Shown: positions 1 through 10,469, counted from the first letter of the stretch. The stretch is 64,000 bases of DNA from Ridgeia piscesae (GCA_025642075.2 JAODUO010001228.1:139501-203500); one strand, 5' to 3'. Program-made: numbers and translations. The notes: generated by a model not told the origin, from the sequence alone.

Positions 1-209
1 TGCTGTACGTTAGCTGCGTGTTTGCAGGGTGTACAGTTTACTGTGAACCGTGTGTTTGCAGGGTGTACACTTTGCTGTAAGTGAGCCGCATGTTTGCAGG
101 GTGTACACTTTGCTGTAAGTGAGCCGTGTGTTTGCAGGGTGTACAGTTTACTGTGAACCGTGTGTTTGCAGGGTGTACACTTTGCTGTAAGTGAGCCGTG
201 TGTTTGCAG
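1..209 (+). repeat. Tandem repeat of the 3' splice site of the following exon
   Basis: Six consecutive units of 34 or 38 bp (the first partial) each end in TTTGCAG, at positions 27, 61, 99, 137, 171 and 209. The last one is the acceptor of the ANKLE2 exon that begins at 210. The 38 bp units also carry a consensus donor GTAAGT (77-82, 115-120, 187-192), so each looks like a 15-nt mini-exon (GGTGTACACTTTGCT) between an AG and a GT. The 34 bp units have CTGTGAAC in place of the donor. Reading in the exon's frame upstream of 209 meets a TGA at 154-156, so use of the acceptor at 137 would add a stop. The array continues to the left edge of the window, so its full length is unknown. Confidence 0.85.
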
Positions 210-1844
210 GATGATGGCCCATGACATGGGCATCTCGTGGAGTGAGTACTGGGACTTCCTTGACTGTTTCACTGACCTGTCAACCGGTGATGGACTCCAC
301 AAACTCGAGGCTTACCTGCAGCAGCTGCATGAGTCGGAGAACGAACTCACGTCCCAGAACAACGCTCTACTGCAGATGGAACAGGGGATGGACAGTCTCA
401 GCCTGGGACACAGTCCTGATGGGACCCTGGTGCACGGTGCCCGGGACCCTACTAGGGTTCTGTGGTGTTGGGGAACACCGCCAGGGGTGCGTGGGAGTGG
501 AGATGGTGGGGGGAAGGAACGGGAAGATGGAAAGCAGCGGGATGTGAATGTTGATAGGATAAGAAATGTGATGGATACAAGTGGAGAGGTGGAAAGTGAA
601 ACTAACGTGTTGTCCAATGGTGAAGTTAGAAGTGAAAGTATGTTGTTAACGAACGGTGGGAGAAGTGACAAACGTGAAAGTAAAGTTGATGGAGACGATG
701 AACATAAGAGTGAAAACACTGCAGCAACCAAAGGTGACAGCTGTGTCAGCAGCAACTCTACGGTGTCGGTTGGTGGGGATGAAGTTAGAAATGAAAGTGC
801 TGTGTTGGTTGATGATGGTAGATATGTTAGAACTGCCAGTAGGAACGTTGAAACGGATACGTCGTCTTCAAACAATGACACTTGTCACCAGAGTGAACCA
901 CAAAAAGAGCCACGTGATGTGTCCAGAGAGGAGATGACATCTGGTTCTAACAGTGACACTCCTGTTGATACACAAGTTGATGTCAACACCACACTGTCAG
1001 TGACAACCACAGACACACTAGCCATGACAGACAGTAATGAGACCAATCAAGTGACCACCTGCCAGTCACATGGGTCAGGTAGCAAGTCATGTGATCAGTT
1101 GCCTACAGCAGCAGGTGGCAGCACCATTAGTGACCAGAATGCAACAGTTGTGATAGACAAAGATGCATCTCGGATCGTTCAAGTCGCAATGGAAAACACA
1201 AACATTGCTCATCAGACATCACAAGACGTAAACACTGTTCAACAAGGCATGATGACGCCAGGTAGCACCACAGGTACAGCTGGTGAGAGTTCGCAAGAAG
1301 GACACTTGAATGTTGATTTCTCGCAAGGAAACGAGAGTTTAGACACAACCGTCAACACTACGTGTGTGTCGCGGGTTTGTCAAAACACGACACGAGCACA
1401 TGACAGGGGAGACGGGATTGACAATGACGTCTTGTACGACTCTCTCAGCACCAAGGTTGATGCGGCTGATGGTAGTATCCTGCCATGCAGAACAAAGTCA
1501 CACAATGCCTCAAACGACAAGCCAGTGTCCTCAGTTTCAAACCTGACCTCCAAAGAGACAGTCAAGACCAATGTCGTTGTCACCTGTATTGGTACCTCGG
1601 CATCTGTTGTTACAGATGACACACGAGTGTCGTCAGATGGTCCAAGCACAGAGCACACCTACAAGGACACGACCAGGCCAAAAGACAGTTCTGTGTCTGA
1701 CGACGCATGCAGTGTTTGTTCTTCGGTGAGCAGTTACCACACAGCGCGGGACAACGTTGACTTTGACTACGCCAACCTCGATGACTTCTTCATTCCGTCG
1801 CGGCCACAGTCTCCAAGCAGGTTGCCCCCTGTCTTTATCCTTGG
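210..1844 (+). CDS. ANKLE2: ANKLE2 homologue, large internal exon (gene 5' part lies left of the window)
   Basis: This internal exon has its acceptor TTTGCAG at 203-209 and its donor GTGAGT at 1845. It starts with one base completing a codon, then 544 codons and two bases of the next. The first 50 residues hold GISWSEYWDFLDCFTDLS followed by GLHKLEAYLQQLHE, which matches by recognition the segment after the ankyrin repeats in ANKLE2 (LEM4). ANKLE2 is an ER/inner-nuclear-membrane LEM protein that promotes dephosphorylation of BAF through PP2A and VRK1 during nuclear-envelope reassembly. The rest of the exon (about residues 50-520) is hydrophilic and low complexity, rich in Ser, Thr, Asn, Asp and Glu, with degenerate repeats of an xESxVLxNGGE type around residues 130-220. 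No domain is seen there. The exon ends with FDYANLDDFFIPSRPQSP and LPPVFILG, which read as conserved again. The LEM domain, membrane segment and ankyrin repeats are outside the window. The insertion is much longer than in vertebrate ANKLE2 and is probably disordered. Confidence 0.85.
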
Positions 1845-2402
1845 GTGAGTAAAATGCCCCCTGTGTTTATGCTATGGTAAGTGATATGATTGTGATGCGA
1901 GTAATATGCCACCTCCCTTTTATCCTAAGGTGAGTAATGCCCTCTTTTTAATCTATGGCGAGTAATTTAGTCCTGTGAGTATTATAATACTATGCCCCCT
2001 GATTTTATCCTATGGCAAGTAATATAGTTCTGGGGTGAGTAATATAATAATATGCCCCCTGCCTTTATTCTATCATGAGTAATATAGTTCTGGGGTGAGT
2101 AACAGAAAAATATGGCTTGTCTTTATCCTATCGTGAGTAATATAGTTCTGGGGTGAGTAATATAATAATATGCCCCCTGTCTTTATCCTATCATGAGTAA
2201 TATAGTTCTGGGGTGAGTAACAGAAAAATATGGCTTGTCTTTATCCTATCGTGAGTAATATAGTTCTGGGGTGAGTAACAGAAAAATATGGCTTGTCTTT
2301 ATCCTATCGTGAGTAATATAGTTCTGGGGTGAGTAACAGAAAAATATGGCTTGTCTTTATCCTATCGTGAGTAATATAGTTCTGGGGTGAGTCCACAAAA
2401 GG
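1121..2402 (+). repeat. First copy of a 1283 bp tandem duplication (exon 3' part plus start of intron)
   Basis: Sequence from 1121 recurs at 2404 with a constant offset of 1283 bp through the exon end, the donor and the first intron repeats. The two coding parts are almost identical; I see one clear difference, CCTCGATG versus CCTTGATG near 1779/3062. Divergence rises in the intron repeats that follow, where GTGAGTAA becomes GTGAGAAA. Confidence 0.85.
1849..2402 (+). repeat. Donor-derived minisatellite, first block
   Basis: Imperfect units of about 55-60 bp each contain a version of CCCCTGTCTTTATCC followed by a GTGAGTAA-like donor. This is the same order found at the end of the ANKLE2 exon. 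Units nearest the exon are most like it (for example TTTTATCCTAAGGTGAGTAA at 1917-1936). Units further on have settled to a form with TATCCTATCGTGAGTAATA and TTCTGGGGTGAGTAA. Confidence 0.85.
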
Positions 2403-2403
2403 T

Positions 2404-3127
2404 GCACCATTAGTGACCAGAATGCAACAGTTGTGATAGACAAAGATGCATCTCGGATCGTTCAAGTCGCAATGGAAAACACAAACATTGCTCATCAGAC
2501 ATCACAAGACGTAAACACTGTTCAACAAGGCATGATGACGCCAGGTAGCACCACAGGTACAGCTGGTGAGAGTTCGCAAGAAGGACACTTGAATGTTGAT
2601 TTCTCGCAAGGAAACGAGAGTTTAGACACAACCGTCAACACTACGTGTGTGTCGCGGGTTTGTCAAAACACGACACGAGCACATGACAGGGGAGACGGGA
2701 TTGACAATGACGTCTTGTACGACTCTCTCAGCACCAAGGTTGATGCGGCTGATGGTAGTATCCTGCCATGCAGAACAAAGTCACACAATGCCTCAAACGA
2801 CAAGCCAGTGTCCTCAGTTTCAAACCTGACCTCCAAAGAGACAGTCAAGACCAATGTCGTTGTCACCTGTATTGGTACCTCGGCATCTGTTGTTACAGAT
2901 GACACACGAGTGTCGTCAGATGGTCCAAGCACAGAGCACACCTACAAGGACACGACCAGGCCAAAAGACAGTTCTGTGTCTGACGACGCATGCAGTGTTT
3001 GTTCTTCGGTGAGCAGTTACCACACAGCGCGGGACAACGTTGACTTTGACTACGCCAACCTTGATGACTTCTTCATTCCGTCGCGGCCACAGTCTCCAAG
3101 CAGGTTGCCCCCTGTCTTTATCCTTGG
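2404..3127 (+). pseudogene. Duplicated 3' part of the ANKLE2 exon (pseudo-exon)
   Basis: This is the second copy of 1121-1844. The reading frame stays open from about 2412 to the donor GTGAGT at 3128 and encodes the same C-terminal 240 or so residues as the true exon. No convincing acceptor is present: the left junction is CCACAAAAGG inside the minisatellite, and a TGA lies in frame just upstream (GTGAGTCC). A transcript that read through from the first copy would meet the TGA at 1846. It therefore looks like an unused copy unless splicing enters through a cryptic AG such as CAAAAG at 2396-2401. An assembly artefact from unmerged haplotypes is possible. Confidence 0.75.
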
Positions 3128-3131
3128 GTGA

Positions 3132-4725
3132 GTAAAATGCCCCCTGTGTTTATGCTATGGTAAGTGATATGATTGTGATGCGAGTAATATGCCACCTCCC
3201 TTTTATCCTAAGGTGAGTAATGCCCTCTTTTTAATCTATGGCGAGTAATTTAGTCCTGTGAGTAATATAATACTATGCCCCCTGATTTTATCCTATGGCA
3301 AGTAATGTAGTTCTGGGGTGAGAAATATAATAATATGCCCCCTGCCTTTATTCTATCATGAGTAATATAGTTCTGGGGTGAGAAATAGAAAAATATGGCT
3401 TGTCTCTATCCTATCGTGAGTAATATAGTTCTGGGGTGAGAAATATAATAATATTCCCCCTGTCTTTATCCTATCGTGAGTAATATAGTTCTGGGGTGAG
3501 AAATATAATAATATACCCCCTGTCTTTATCCTATCGTGAGTAATATAGTTCTGGGGTGAGAAATATAATAATATACCCCCTGTCTTTATCCTATCGTGAG
3601 TAATATAGTTCTGGGGTGAGAAATATAATAATATACCCCTGTCTCTATCCTATCGTGAGTAATATAGTTCTGGGGTGAGAAATATAATAATATACCCCCT
3701 GTCTTTATCCTATCGTGAGTAATATAGTTCTGGGGTGAGAAATATAATAATATACCCCCTGTCTTTATCCTATCGTGAGTAATATAGTTCTGGGGTGAGA
3801 AATATAATAATATAACCCCTGTCTCTATCCTATCGTGAGTAATATAGTTCTGGGGTGAGAAATATAATAATATACCCCCTGTCTTTATCCTATCGTGAGT
3901 AATATAGTTCTGGGGTGAGAAATATAATAATATACCCCCTGTCTTTATCCTATCGTGAGTAATATAGTTCTGGGGTGAGAAATATAATAATATACCCCCT
4001 GTCTTTATCCTATCGTGAGTAATATAGTTCTGGGGTGAGAAAATAATAATATGGCTTGTCTTTATCCTATCGTGAGTAATATAGTTCTGGGGTGAGTAAT
4101 ATAATAATATACCCCCTGTCTTTATCCTATCGTGAGTAATATAGTTCTGGGGTGAGAAATATAATAATATACCCCCTGTCTTTATCCTATCGTGAGTAAT
4201 ATAGTTCTGGGGTGAGAAATATAATAATATACCCCCTGTCTCTATCCTATCGTGAGTAATATAGTTCTGGGGTGAGAAATATAATAATATACCCCCTGTC
4301 TTTATCCTATCGTGAGTAATATAGTTCTGGGGTGAGAAATATAATAATATCCCCTGTCTCTATCCTATCGTGAGTAATATAGTTCTGGGGTGAGAAATAT
4401 AATAATATACCCCCTGTCTTTATCCTATCGTGAGTAATATAGTTCTGGGGTGAGTAATAATAATATACCCCTGTCTTTATCCTATCGTGAGTAATATAGT
4501 CCTTGGTTGAGTAATATAATAATATACCCCCTGTCTTTATCCTATCGTGAGTAATATAGTTCTGGGGTGAGTAATAATAATATACCCACTGTCTTTATCC
4601 TATCGTGAGTAATATAGTCCTTGGTTGAGTAACATAATAATATGACCCGTCATTATTTTGTGGTGAGTAATATGATCATTTGGTGAGTAATATGCCCCTG
4701 TCTTTATCCTAAGGTGAGTAATTCC
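3132..4725 (+). repeat. Donor-derived minisatellite, main block (60 bp unit, about 26 copies)
   Basis: The homogenised unit is 60 bp: GTGAGTAATATAGTTCTGGG, then GTGAGAAATATAATAATATA, then CCCCCTGTCTTTATCCTATC. Each unit therefore holds two donor-like GTGAG sites 20 bases apart plus a copy of the exon-end motif CCCCCTGTCTTTATCC. From about 3430 to 4480 copies differ by only a few changes (TTT/TCT in CTTTAT, one-base losses). The last units (4600-4725) diverge again and end in TTTATCCTAAGGTGAGTAAT, like the second unit after the true exon. The array lies wholly inside the 3133 bp intron 1845-4977. Confidence 0.9.
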
Positions 4726-4977
4726 CTGTTTAATGGTGCACCCAGTGTTTTCACCCACTTCATTTTTAATAAATCCTGCAAAAAAGCACAAACTTTCGTA
4801 ATATTCAGAACAACAACTAAATATTGGCTCATCAACTGTACTTGACATGGTACCAGACAACTACATTCAGTCTGCTGCAATAGGAATGAAGTGTCAATTT
4901 GAAAGGGCTTGTGGACACCTTGCTGTATGAGAACAAACTTTTCTTGGATTGATGAACAAGTTGTAATGTTGTTGCAG

Positions 4978-5109
4978 GAATACACCATCCAAGAAGGACT
5001 TGGATGTCCTACGTGCGATAGAGAATATCTCCGTCTCACCTGACGACCATCCACATGTGACACAGTGGCGACATCTGGTGTTGTCGTATTCCGAAGAGGC
5101 CAGAAAAAC
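4978..5109 (+). CDS. ANKLE2: ANKLE2 homologue, penultimate exon
   Basis: The exon lies between acceptor GTTGCAG (4971-4977) and donor GTACGT (5110), 132 bp. Its phase fits exactly: the two bases GG left by the previous exon plus G give Gly, followed by NTPSKKDLDVLRAIENISVS and on to a block with TQWRHLVLSYSEEARKT. This is the conserved C-terminal block of ANKLE2, where a (T/S)PSKxDxDVLxALE-like motif is followed by HxHVxxWxxxVxxY. The match supports both the gene identity and the exon order. The exon ends two bases into a Thr codon. Confidence 0.85.
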
Positions 5110-5159
5110 GTACGTTTAGTCGACTTGTGGTTCTGATGATTATAGCCCAGCAGTCGACG

Positions 5160-5247
5160 TGCACATAAACACATATGCACATACCAACACATCCATCTAC
5201 ACACTTACTACACATACCAACACATCCATCTACACACTTACTGCCCC
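5160..5247. repeat. Short direct repeat in the last ANKLE2 intron
   Basis: Two adjacent copies of a roughly 30 bp unit (CACATACCAACACATCCATC followed by TACACACTTACT). No function is indicated. Confidence 0.7.
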
Positions 5248-5497
5248 ATCCACTCGCACATATGCCCTGCATAGGTCAAGAATTTTACCCGAAGCCCCGC
5301 CCGTATTTATAAGTTTAAGAGTCCTGGTCCGGCCCACACTAACGTAGTCTTTCAATTGTAGATTTACACAAACAAAATTAATGTGTCTTCGTGGGTAGAA
5401 GAAGTATTAAATTGTTTGCAAAATTTGTCTGGAATGATCTGAGCAGAAACACCAAATTGACGATAAACATGTGAATGATACGTTGTTTATTTGACAG

Positions 5498-5714
5498 CTG
5501 GTCAACACCGATGCGGCAGAGGAAGCAACTGGCCAGTCATGTGACCCCCACACTGGACACAACACCACTGGGCATTAACAGTCCAGTCTACATTGACCAT
5601 GTGACCACCAGCGGCTCAAGTGACTCTAGCCAATCAGACGCAGACGATTCCTTGCAGCATCGAGATATGCGAAACGTGCGAGCGAATCTCCTGTCTAGCT
5701 TCTCATCATTCTAG
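5498..5714 (+). CDS. ANKLE2: ANKLE2 homologue, terminal exon with stop codon
   Basis: The acceptor is TTTGACAG (5490-5497). The split Thr codon (AC plus C) is followed by WSTPMRQRKQLASHVTPTLD and a Ser/Asp-rich stretch, and the tail RNVRANLLSSFSSF ends at TAG (5712-5714). A conserved W-S/P-T-P motif just after the exon junction and a basic, Ser-rich end are as expected for the ANKLE2 C-terminus. The part of the protein encoded in the window totals 660 residues. Confidence 0.8.
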
Positions 5715-5760
5715 ACATCTGATTGGTTAATAACACTAGTTTCACAAATGTTTGTAAGTA

Positions 5761-5766
5761 AATAAA
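5761..5766 (+). terminator. Poly(A) signal AATAAA of the ANKLE2 gene
   Basis: A canonical AATAAA lies 46 bp after the stop codon, followed by a TG-rich stretch (TGTGGTGATT at 5780). This implies a very short 3' UTR ending near 5780-5790. Confidence 0.7.
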
Positions 5767-5789
5767 CATGTTTAAAACTGTGGTGATTA

Positions 5790-5907
5790 AAATGTTGACT
5801 ATTTTATTCAATAATCTAAGTTGTCTTGATATAAAAAGGTTCAAACTAGCAATATCAAAAAATTATTGCAGGCCAGGTCAAGTTAAAATAATCTAATCTG
5901 TTACAAT

Positions 5908-5972
<65 letters not shown>

Positions 5973-7740
5973 TTTCAATTATTTTATTTGCAACCAATTA
6001 TGTATTGCAAAAGGTTAGTCATTATTTATTATATAGATGGCATGTGTATCGTATATTTTGTTTATTGATTGATTTCAGCTTTTGTGAGACAACGGTTTTA
6101 ATATTTTTATGGTAGGGTTTGTGATACTATGCATAATTATTGTAATTACAGAAACAAAATCATTTACAAAACAATGTAATTTTAAAAGCAAAAACTATTG
6201 CAGTATAGAAATGCATCATCATTTTATGTGATTAGTTACATTATTGGTCCGAGCCCTGACTGGCTTTGTTGTATTGCATGAATTATGGACAAATGGATTA
6301 CTAATCAAATGACCTGGTCCAATCTAACCGTGATTGTGGAGTTAATGGCCACATGTGTGTAGTTTAGTAATGTTAATTAACATAGACTGAGACACCACAA
6401 GGCTGTGATAACTGTTTGGTGACAGATGAAGACGCAGATGAATATTTTTGCAGGGAAGAATTTGTCCAAGTCATTCTGTACATGTGCCAACTTAAGAATA
6501 GTTTTTTTGTGAACCACGGGGAGGCATGATGGCATATTACAGTATCATATCTGACAAATGTTCAGTATACTGTTCATTTGGGAGGTTTCTAGAATGCTTA
6601 TTATAAATATGCCATTTTCACAAAAGCAAGTGGGGTTTTGGCTGGCTTTCTTAACCCTTAATTATGATCTAGTATATCCCCCTTTTGTGATAAAATATGC
6701 TTAAGGAATCTCTCTAAAAGACTATTTTGCCATGTGGCCATTATGATCATACAGAACTATCCGGTACACACCAATGAACGTATATTCAGATGGCCGCCTT
6801 TATCTTAAGATGTTAAGAAGAACATTGTGATCAACAGAAACCATCCCTGTGACTGCCATCCCATGTCAGAATTAGACACTGTTTATGTAAATACCTACAA
6901 TGTGTTTTTGTTCCATTATACACTGATATATAGGCTGTATATATGTTTTGCATATTAATCATTATCCTGGACTGGACTCCTTGATAATTGTTGCCTCTTG
7001 AAAATGCATGAAATGCATCTTGGAAACCAAATTGTGTGAGAAACGACACTAGTATGTTCCGATCATGGAATGTGGGTTTCAAAAACTGTATCACGGTATA
7101 ATAAAATAACACATATTGTTAAGATACAGTTACCTGACTTGTTGTCAATCAACTTAAAAAAACTTTAGTCCACCTAATGTTATGGCATCTGTAAATTTAT
7201 CAATGTGCAGAGCAAACTTCTCAGACTGAACTAGTTCTTTAAAGAATATTAATTTGTTCTGATCTAAGTTGAATGTAGCGTTAGGAGTTATGATCTGGTG
7301 CATACAATGGACATGACATAATCATAATATAAAAGTTATTTACTATCACTACAAGTGTATGCCTATGGTTATTCATTTTGTCTGACTTTCTTATAATTAA
7401 TACATAAGTACACTTTATGGAATCCTACATTTTCGTTAAATATACCCTCACTCTCCTGTATATACATCATCACCAGTTTGTATTACATTTGTATAACATT
7501 TTCCACATTTTAGACTAGTCATGATCGACTCATAGTGGAGGTAATTGATTATATGACAAATTCAAAATAGGGTTTGTAACAACGAAGTAGGGTAGAGACA
7601 CTGATTGATTCTCAGGTCGAATTTGAAAGAGCAAATTAAATAAGGATATCATTTTAGCAGATAATACTATATTATAAAACTTCAAAATTAAACATTATTC
7701 ACGCAAACATAGATACAGTGTACAGACTTGCAATTGTTTA
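5790..7740. other. Intergenic stretch without recognised genes
   Basis: AT-rich unique sequence with stop codons in all frames. Apart from the (GT)n(AT)n tract at 5910 I see no coding, RNA or repeat signal. Confidence 0.6.
5910..5971. repeat. Compound (GT)n(AT)n microsatellite
   Basis: About six GT steps run into about 25 AT steps. Confidence 0.95.
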
Positions 7741-7744
7741 TGCA

Positions 7745-8380
7745 GCAGGATTAGCCGGAATAGCTCAGTTATACCGACTCAGTAAGGTGGCAGCACTTTA
7801 CAAGGATAACATTTAAAAGCCCGCTTGGTGGCCAGGCGGTCTTCTCGGCGAAGTTAGGCAGCCGAGCGATACTAGATCATAGATGTAGGTCTATAATTAT
7901 TTGCTGAATCATGTGACAACAGCGATTTGGTAGCAGGTCTACACAATTTTATGCGATGTGTTCGCGCGCCAGTCCCAATCATCCTCATTTAGACTTGGCA
8001 TTCATGCCGGCCTCCCGGCTCGCATGCACACATACTCGCGCCGTACCATAGATTCATTTCTACACAGTGACAAGATCAGCGAGAACAATGTCGGTGGTGC
8101 CGAGGTCTGCCCAATGTCAACCGGAAGCGAAGTATCTTTCTGAGGCAACATTGATGATATATTTCAAGAGTCCAGGTGCAGGCACCCACCCAGGGATAAT
8201 TTACCCTTATATGATCTTGGTTTTCCTGATGTTGATGGCAAGTTCTAGACTTCATGGTCACCTACACTGGTATCTGGTAGCCATGGGTTATTTTGTCTAC
8301 TCTGAAGCTCTTTGGCAGAGCGAGCAAGGATGTCACAGTGGTCGGGTGGATGAATCTCGCGGCATTGTCTGCCGGATAAT
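7745..8380. other. Unclassified, CpG-containing stretch, possibly repetitive
   Basis: The base composition differs from the AT-rich sequence to the left (many CG, for example GTTCGCGCGCCAGTCC at 7959). A box-A-like TAGCTCAGTT occurs at 7762-7771, but no matching box B or cloverleaf follows, so a tRNA is not supported. It may be a degraded tRNA-derived SINE or the 5' flank of the retrotransposon after it. Confidence 0.25.
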
Positions 8381-8581
8381 TTAACCCAGTAATACCACAT
8401 GGAAGACAATCACGAACTATTCGTAACGAGTGAAGAGATGGTGCAATGTCGATTATTATCTACATACAGTGGAAAATGACTCCATCCTAAACCGATGGTC
8501 GGAGCACTTTCACACCCTGTTCAATGCCTGCCACAGCCTAACAATCCGTGATTGACCGCATCCCACAATAGCCAGTGAACA

Positions 8582-8842
8582 TTGAATTGGACAAGACCCC
8601 ATGCAACACTGCAAGAGACGCTGAAAGCCATAGAACAGTTGAAGAGTGGAAAAGCTGCAGGAATTGATGGCATCCCACAAGAGATTTGGAAAAATGGAGG
8701 ACCAGCACTCAATATCAAGCTCCACGAATTCTTCGTCTGCTGCTGGGAGCAGGGAAAACTCCCACAAGATCTTCGTGACGCAGTCGTCATCACCCTGTAT
8801 ACGAGCAAAGGGCTAAAAGTCCGACTGCTCCAACTATCGCGG
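8582..8842 (+). pseudogene. Reverse transcriptase fragment, N-terminal fingers/palm
   Basis: The open frame covers TLQETLKAIEQLKSGKAAGI to QDLRDAVVITLYTSKG, the conserved RT block that precedes the NYRGI motif. A frameshift at about 8815-8845 ends the similarity. Confidence 0.75.
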
Positions 8843-8885
8843 GATAACCTTTCTCTCCATCGCTGGCAAAACGTTAGCAAGAGTA

Positions 8886-9430
8886 TTGCAAAACAGACTT
8901 ATACCTATTATTGCAGAGAGCCAATGTGGTTTTAGGGCCAATCGTGGAACCACTGACATGTTGTTTACCCTGAGACAGGTTCAAGAGAAGTGCCGAGAGC
9001 AAAACAAAGGATTGTTCATCACACAAGGTTGCGTTCTTGCTCCAGGTCTATTCATACTATTCTTTAGCATGATGCTACAACAGGTCACAGAGGACCTTAA
9101 TGATATGGATGGCGTTTACATTCGTGTTCGTACAGATGGCAGTCTGTTCAACCTAAGATGTTTGCAAGCCCACACAAAGTCCAAGAAGAAACTGATCAGG
9201 GAGCTATTGTTCGCTGATGATGCTGCTCTTATTGCCCAAACAGAGTCGGCCATGCAGCGAATAACATCTTGCTTCGCAGAAGCTGCTCAGCTCTTCGGAC
9301 TTGAAGTAAGTCTGAAGAAGACTGAAGTTCTCCATCAGTCCGCGCCACAAGAAGAGTACCATCCACCCTGCACCTTCATAGAACAGTCTGAACTGAAAGC
9401 AGTCCACCAACTCAGCTACTTAGGATGCCC
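8886..9430 (+). pseudogene. Reverse transcriptase fragment, palm with FADD box
   Basis: The frame runs from LQNRLIPIIAESQCGF through LLFADDAALIAQ to LSYLGC. FADD supplies two of the three catalytic aspartates. The first is missing because of an internal deletion after KGLFI. It ends in a frameshift after LGCPN. Confidence 0.8.
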
Positions 9431-10059
9431 AAATAGACAAAGAAGTGGACAATAGGTTAGCCACGGCAAACAGGGCCTTCGGTAGACTGTACAAACGCGT
9501 ATGGAACAAAAAAATCTACAGACAGACACGAAAATCAATGTCTACAAAGCTGTTGTGCTGATTATTCTCCTGTATGGTGCTGAGTCGCCTCGAAAAAGAT
9601 ACAAAGACACTTTGAAAAGGTCCCTCGCCACTTGTAACATCGATTACCGTCAGTGGACAACTCAAGCAACCAATCGTCGCATGAACTGTCAACGGACAGT
9701 CCACTAAGCCACCACTTCCTTTGAAACCACACGAACGGCCAACATGGAAGACAAAAGGAAAAGGCGCTGTGAAAAAAATTGCTTATCTCGGATAGGCTTC
9801 ATCAGCTATCAGCACGCCTGCACCAGATGAGGACTTCCTCCTTGAATCTTCGTTCGCGAAGCAGAGCCATCCATGATGATGATGATGACAATGGAAATGG
9901 TCGTTGTAATGTCGCATCCGTGCTTCCCAAAACCTGTAGACACAGTCTGTAAAATTAATTAAGGCTACGCATGAATACAACTTTCCTGGTTTTTGTCCCA
10001 GTAAACTGTGGAGCAACGTGCACAATCTTGCTTATGAGTTTCTCGCCATTCTCGAAGAA

Positions 10060-10460
<401 letters not shown>

Positions 10461-10469
10461 GGGGAGAAA

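Larger units (their letters stand above)
8390..9900 (+). mobile_element. Degenerate non-LTR (LINE) retrotransposon
   Basis: Broken open frames, joined only by frameshifts, give reverse-transcriptase motifs in the correct order. These are ILNRWSEHFHTLF (about 8490), SGKAAGIDGIPQEIWKNGGP (about 8645-8705), a damaged ITFLSIAGKTLARVLQNRL (about 8850-8900), ESQCGFRANRGTTDM (about 8920-8965), TQGCVLAPGLF (about 9020), the catalytic LLFADDAAL (about 9205), LEVSLKKTEVLHQ (about 9300) and LSYLGC (about 9412). The stretch between KGLF and TQGCVLAP lacks about 60 residues, including the first catalytic Asp block (LTKAFDTV-type). The thumb region near 9580 is also cut. Near 9780 a C-terminal zinc-finger remnant CLSRIGFISYQ is readable, and the copy ends around a (GAT)n run at 9872-9888. 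This is a dead copy; the clade (RTE or CR1-like) is not settled. Confidence 0.85.

Noticed and set aside
2404..3131. Second long open frame as an independent ANKLE2 exon
   Set aside because: It is a copy of 1121-1844 without its own acceptor; the frame is open only because it was copied recently.
5909..6115. YIYIYI open frame (and similar ones at 54993 and 58310)
   Set aside because: These are translations of (AT)n microsatellites.
7755..7830. tRNA gene (TAGCTCAGTT box A)
   Set aside because: There is no box B, no closing acceptor stem and no anticodon arm in register; at most a degraded SINE.
8067..8384. 105-codon open frame before the retrotransposon as its ORF1 or endonuclease
   Set aside because: The translated sequence has no endonuclease or gag-like motif that I can recognise.
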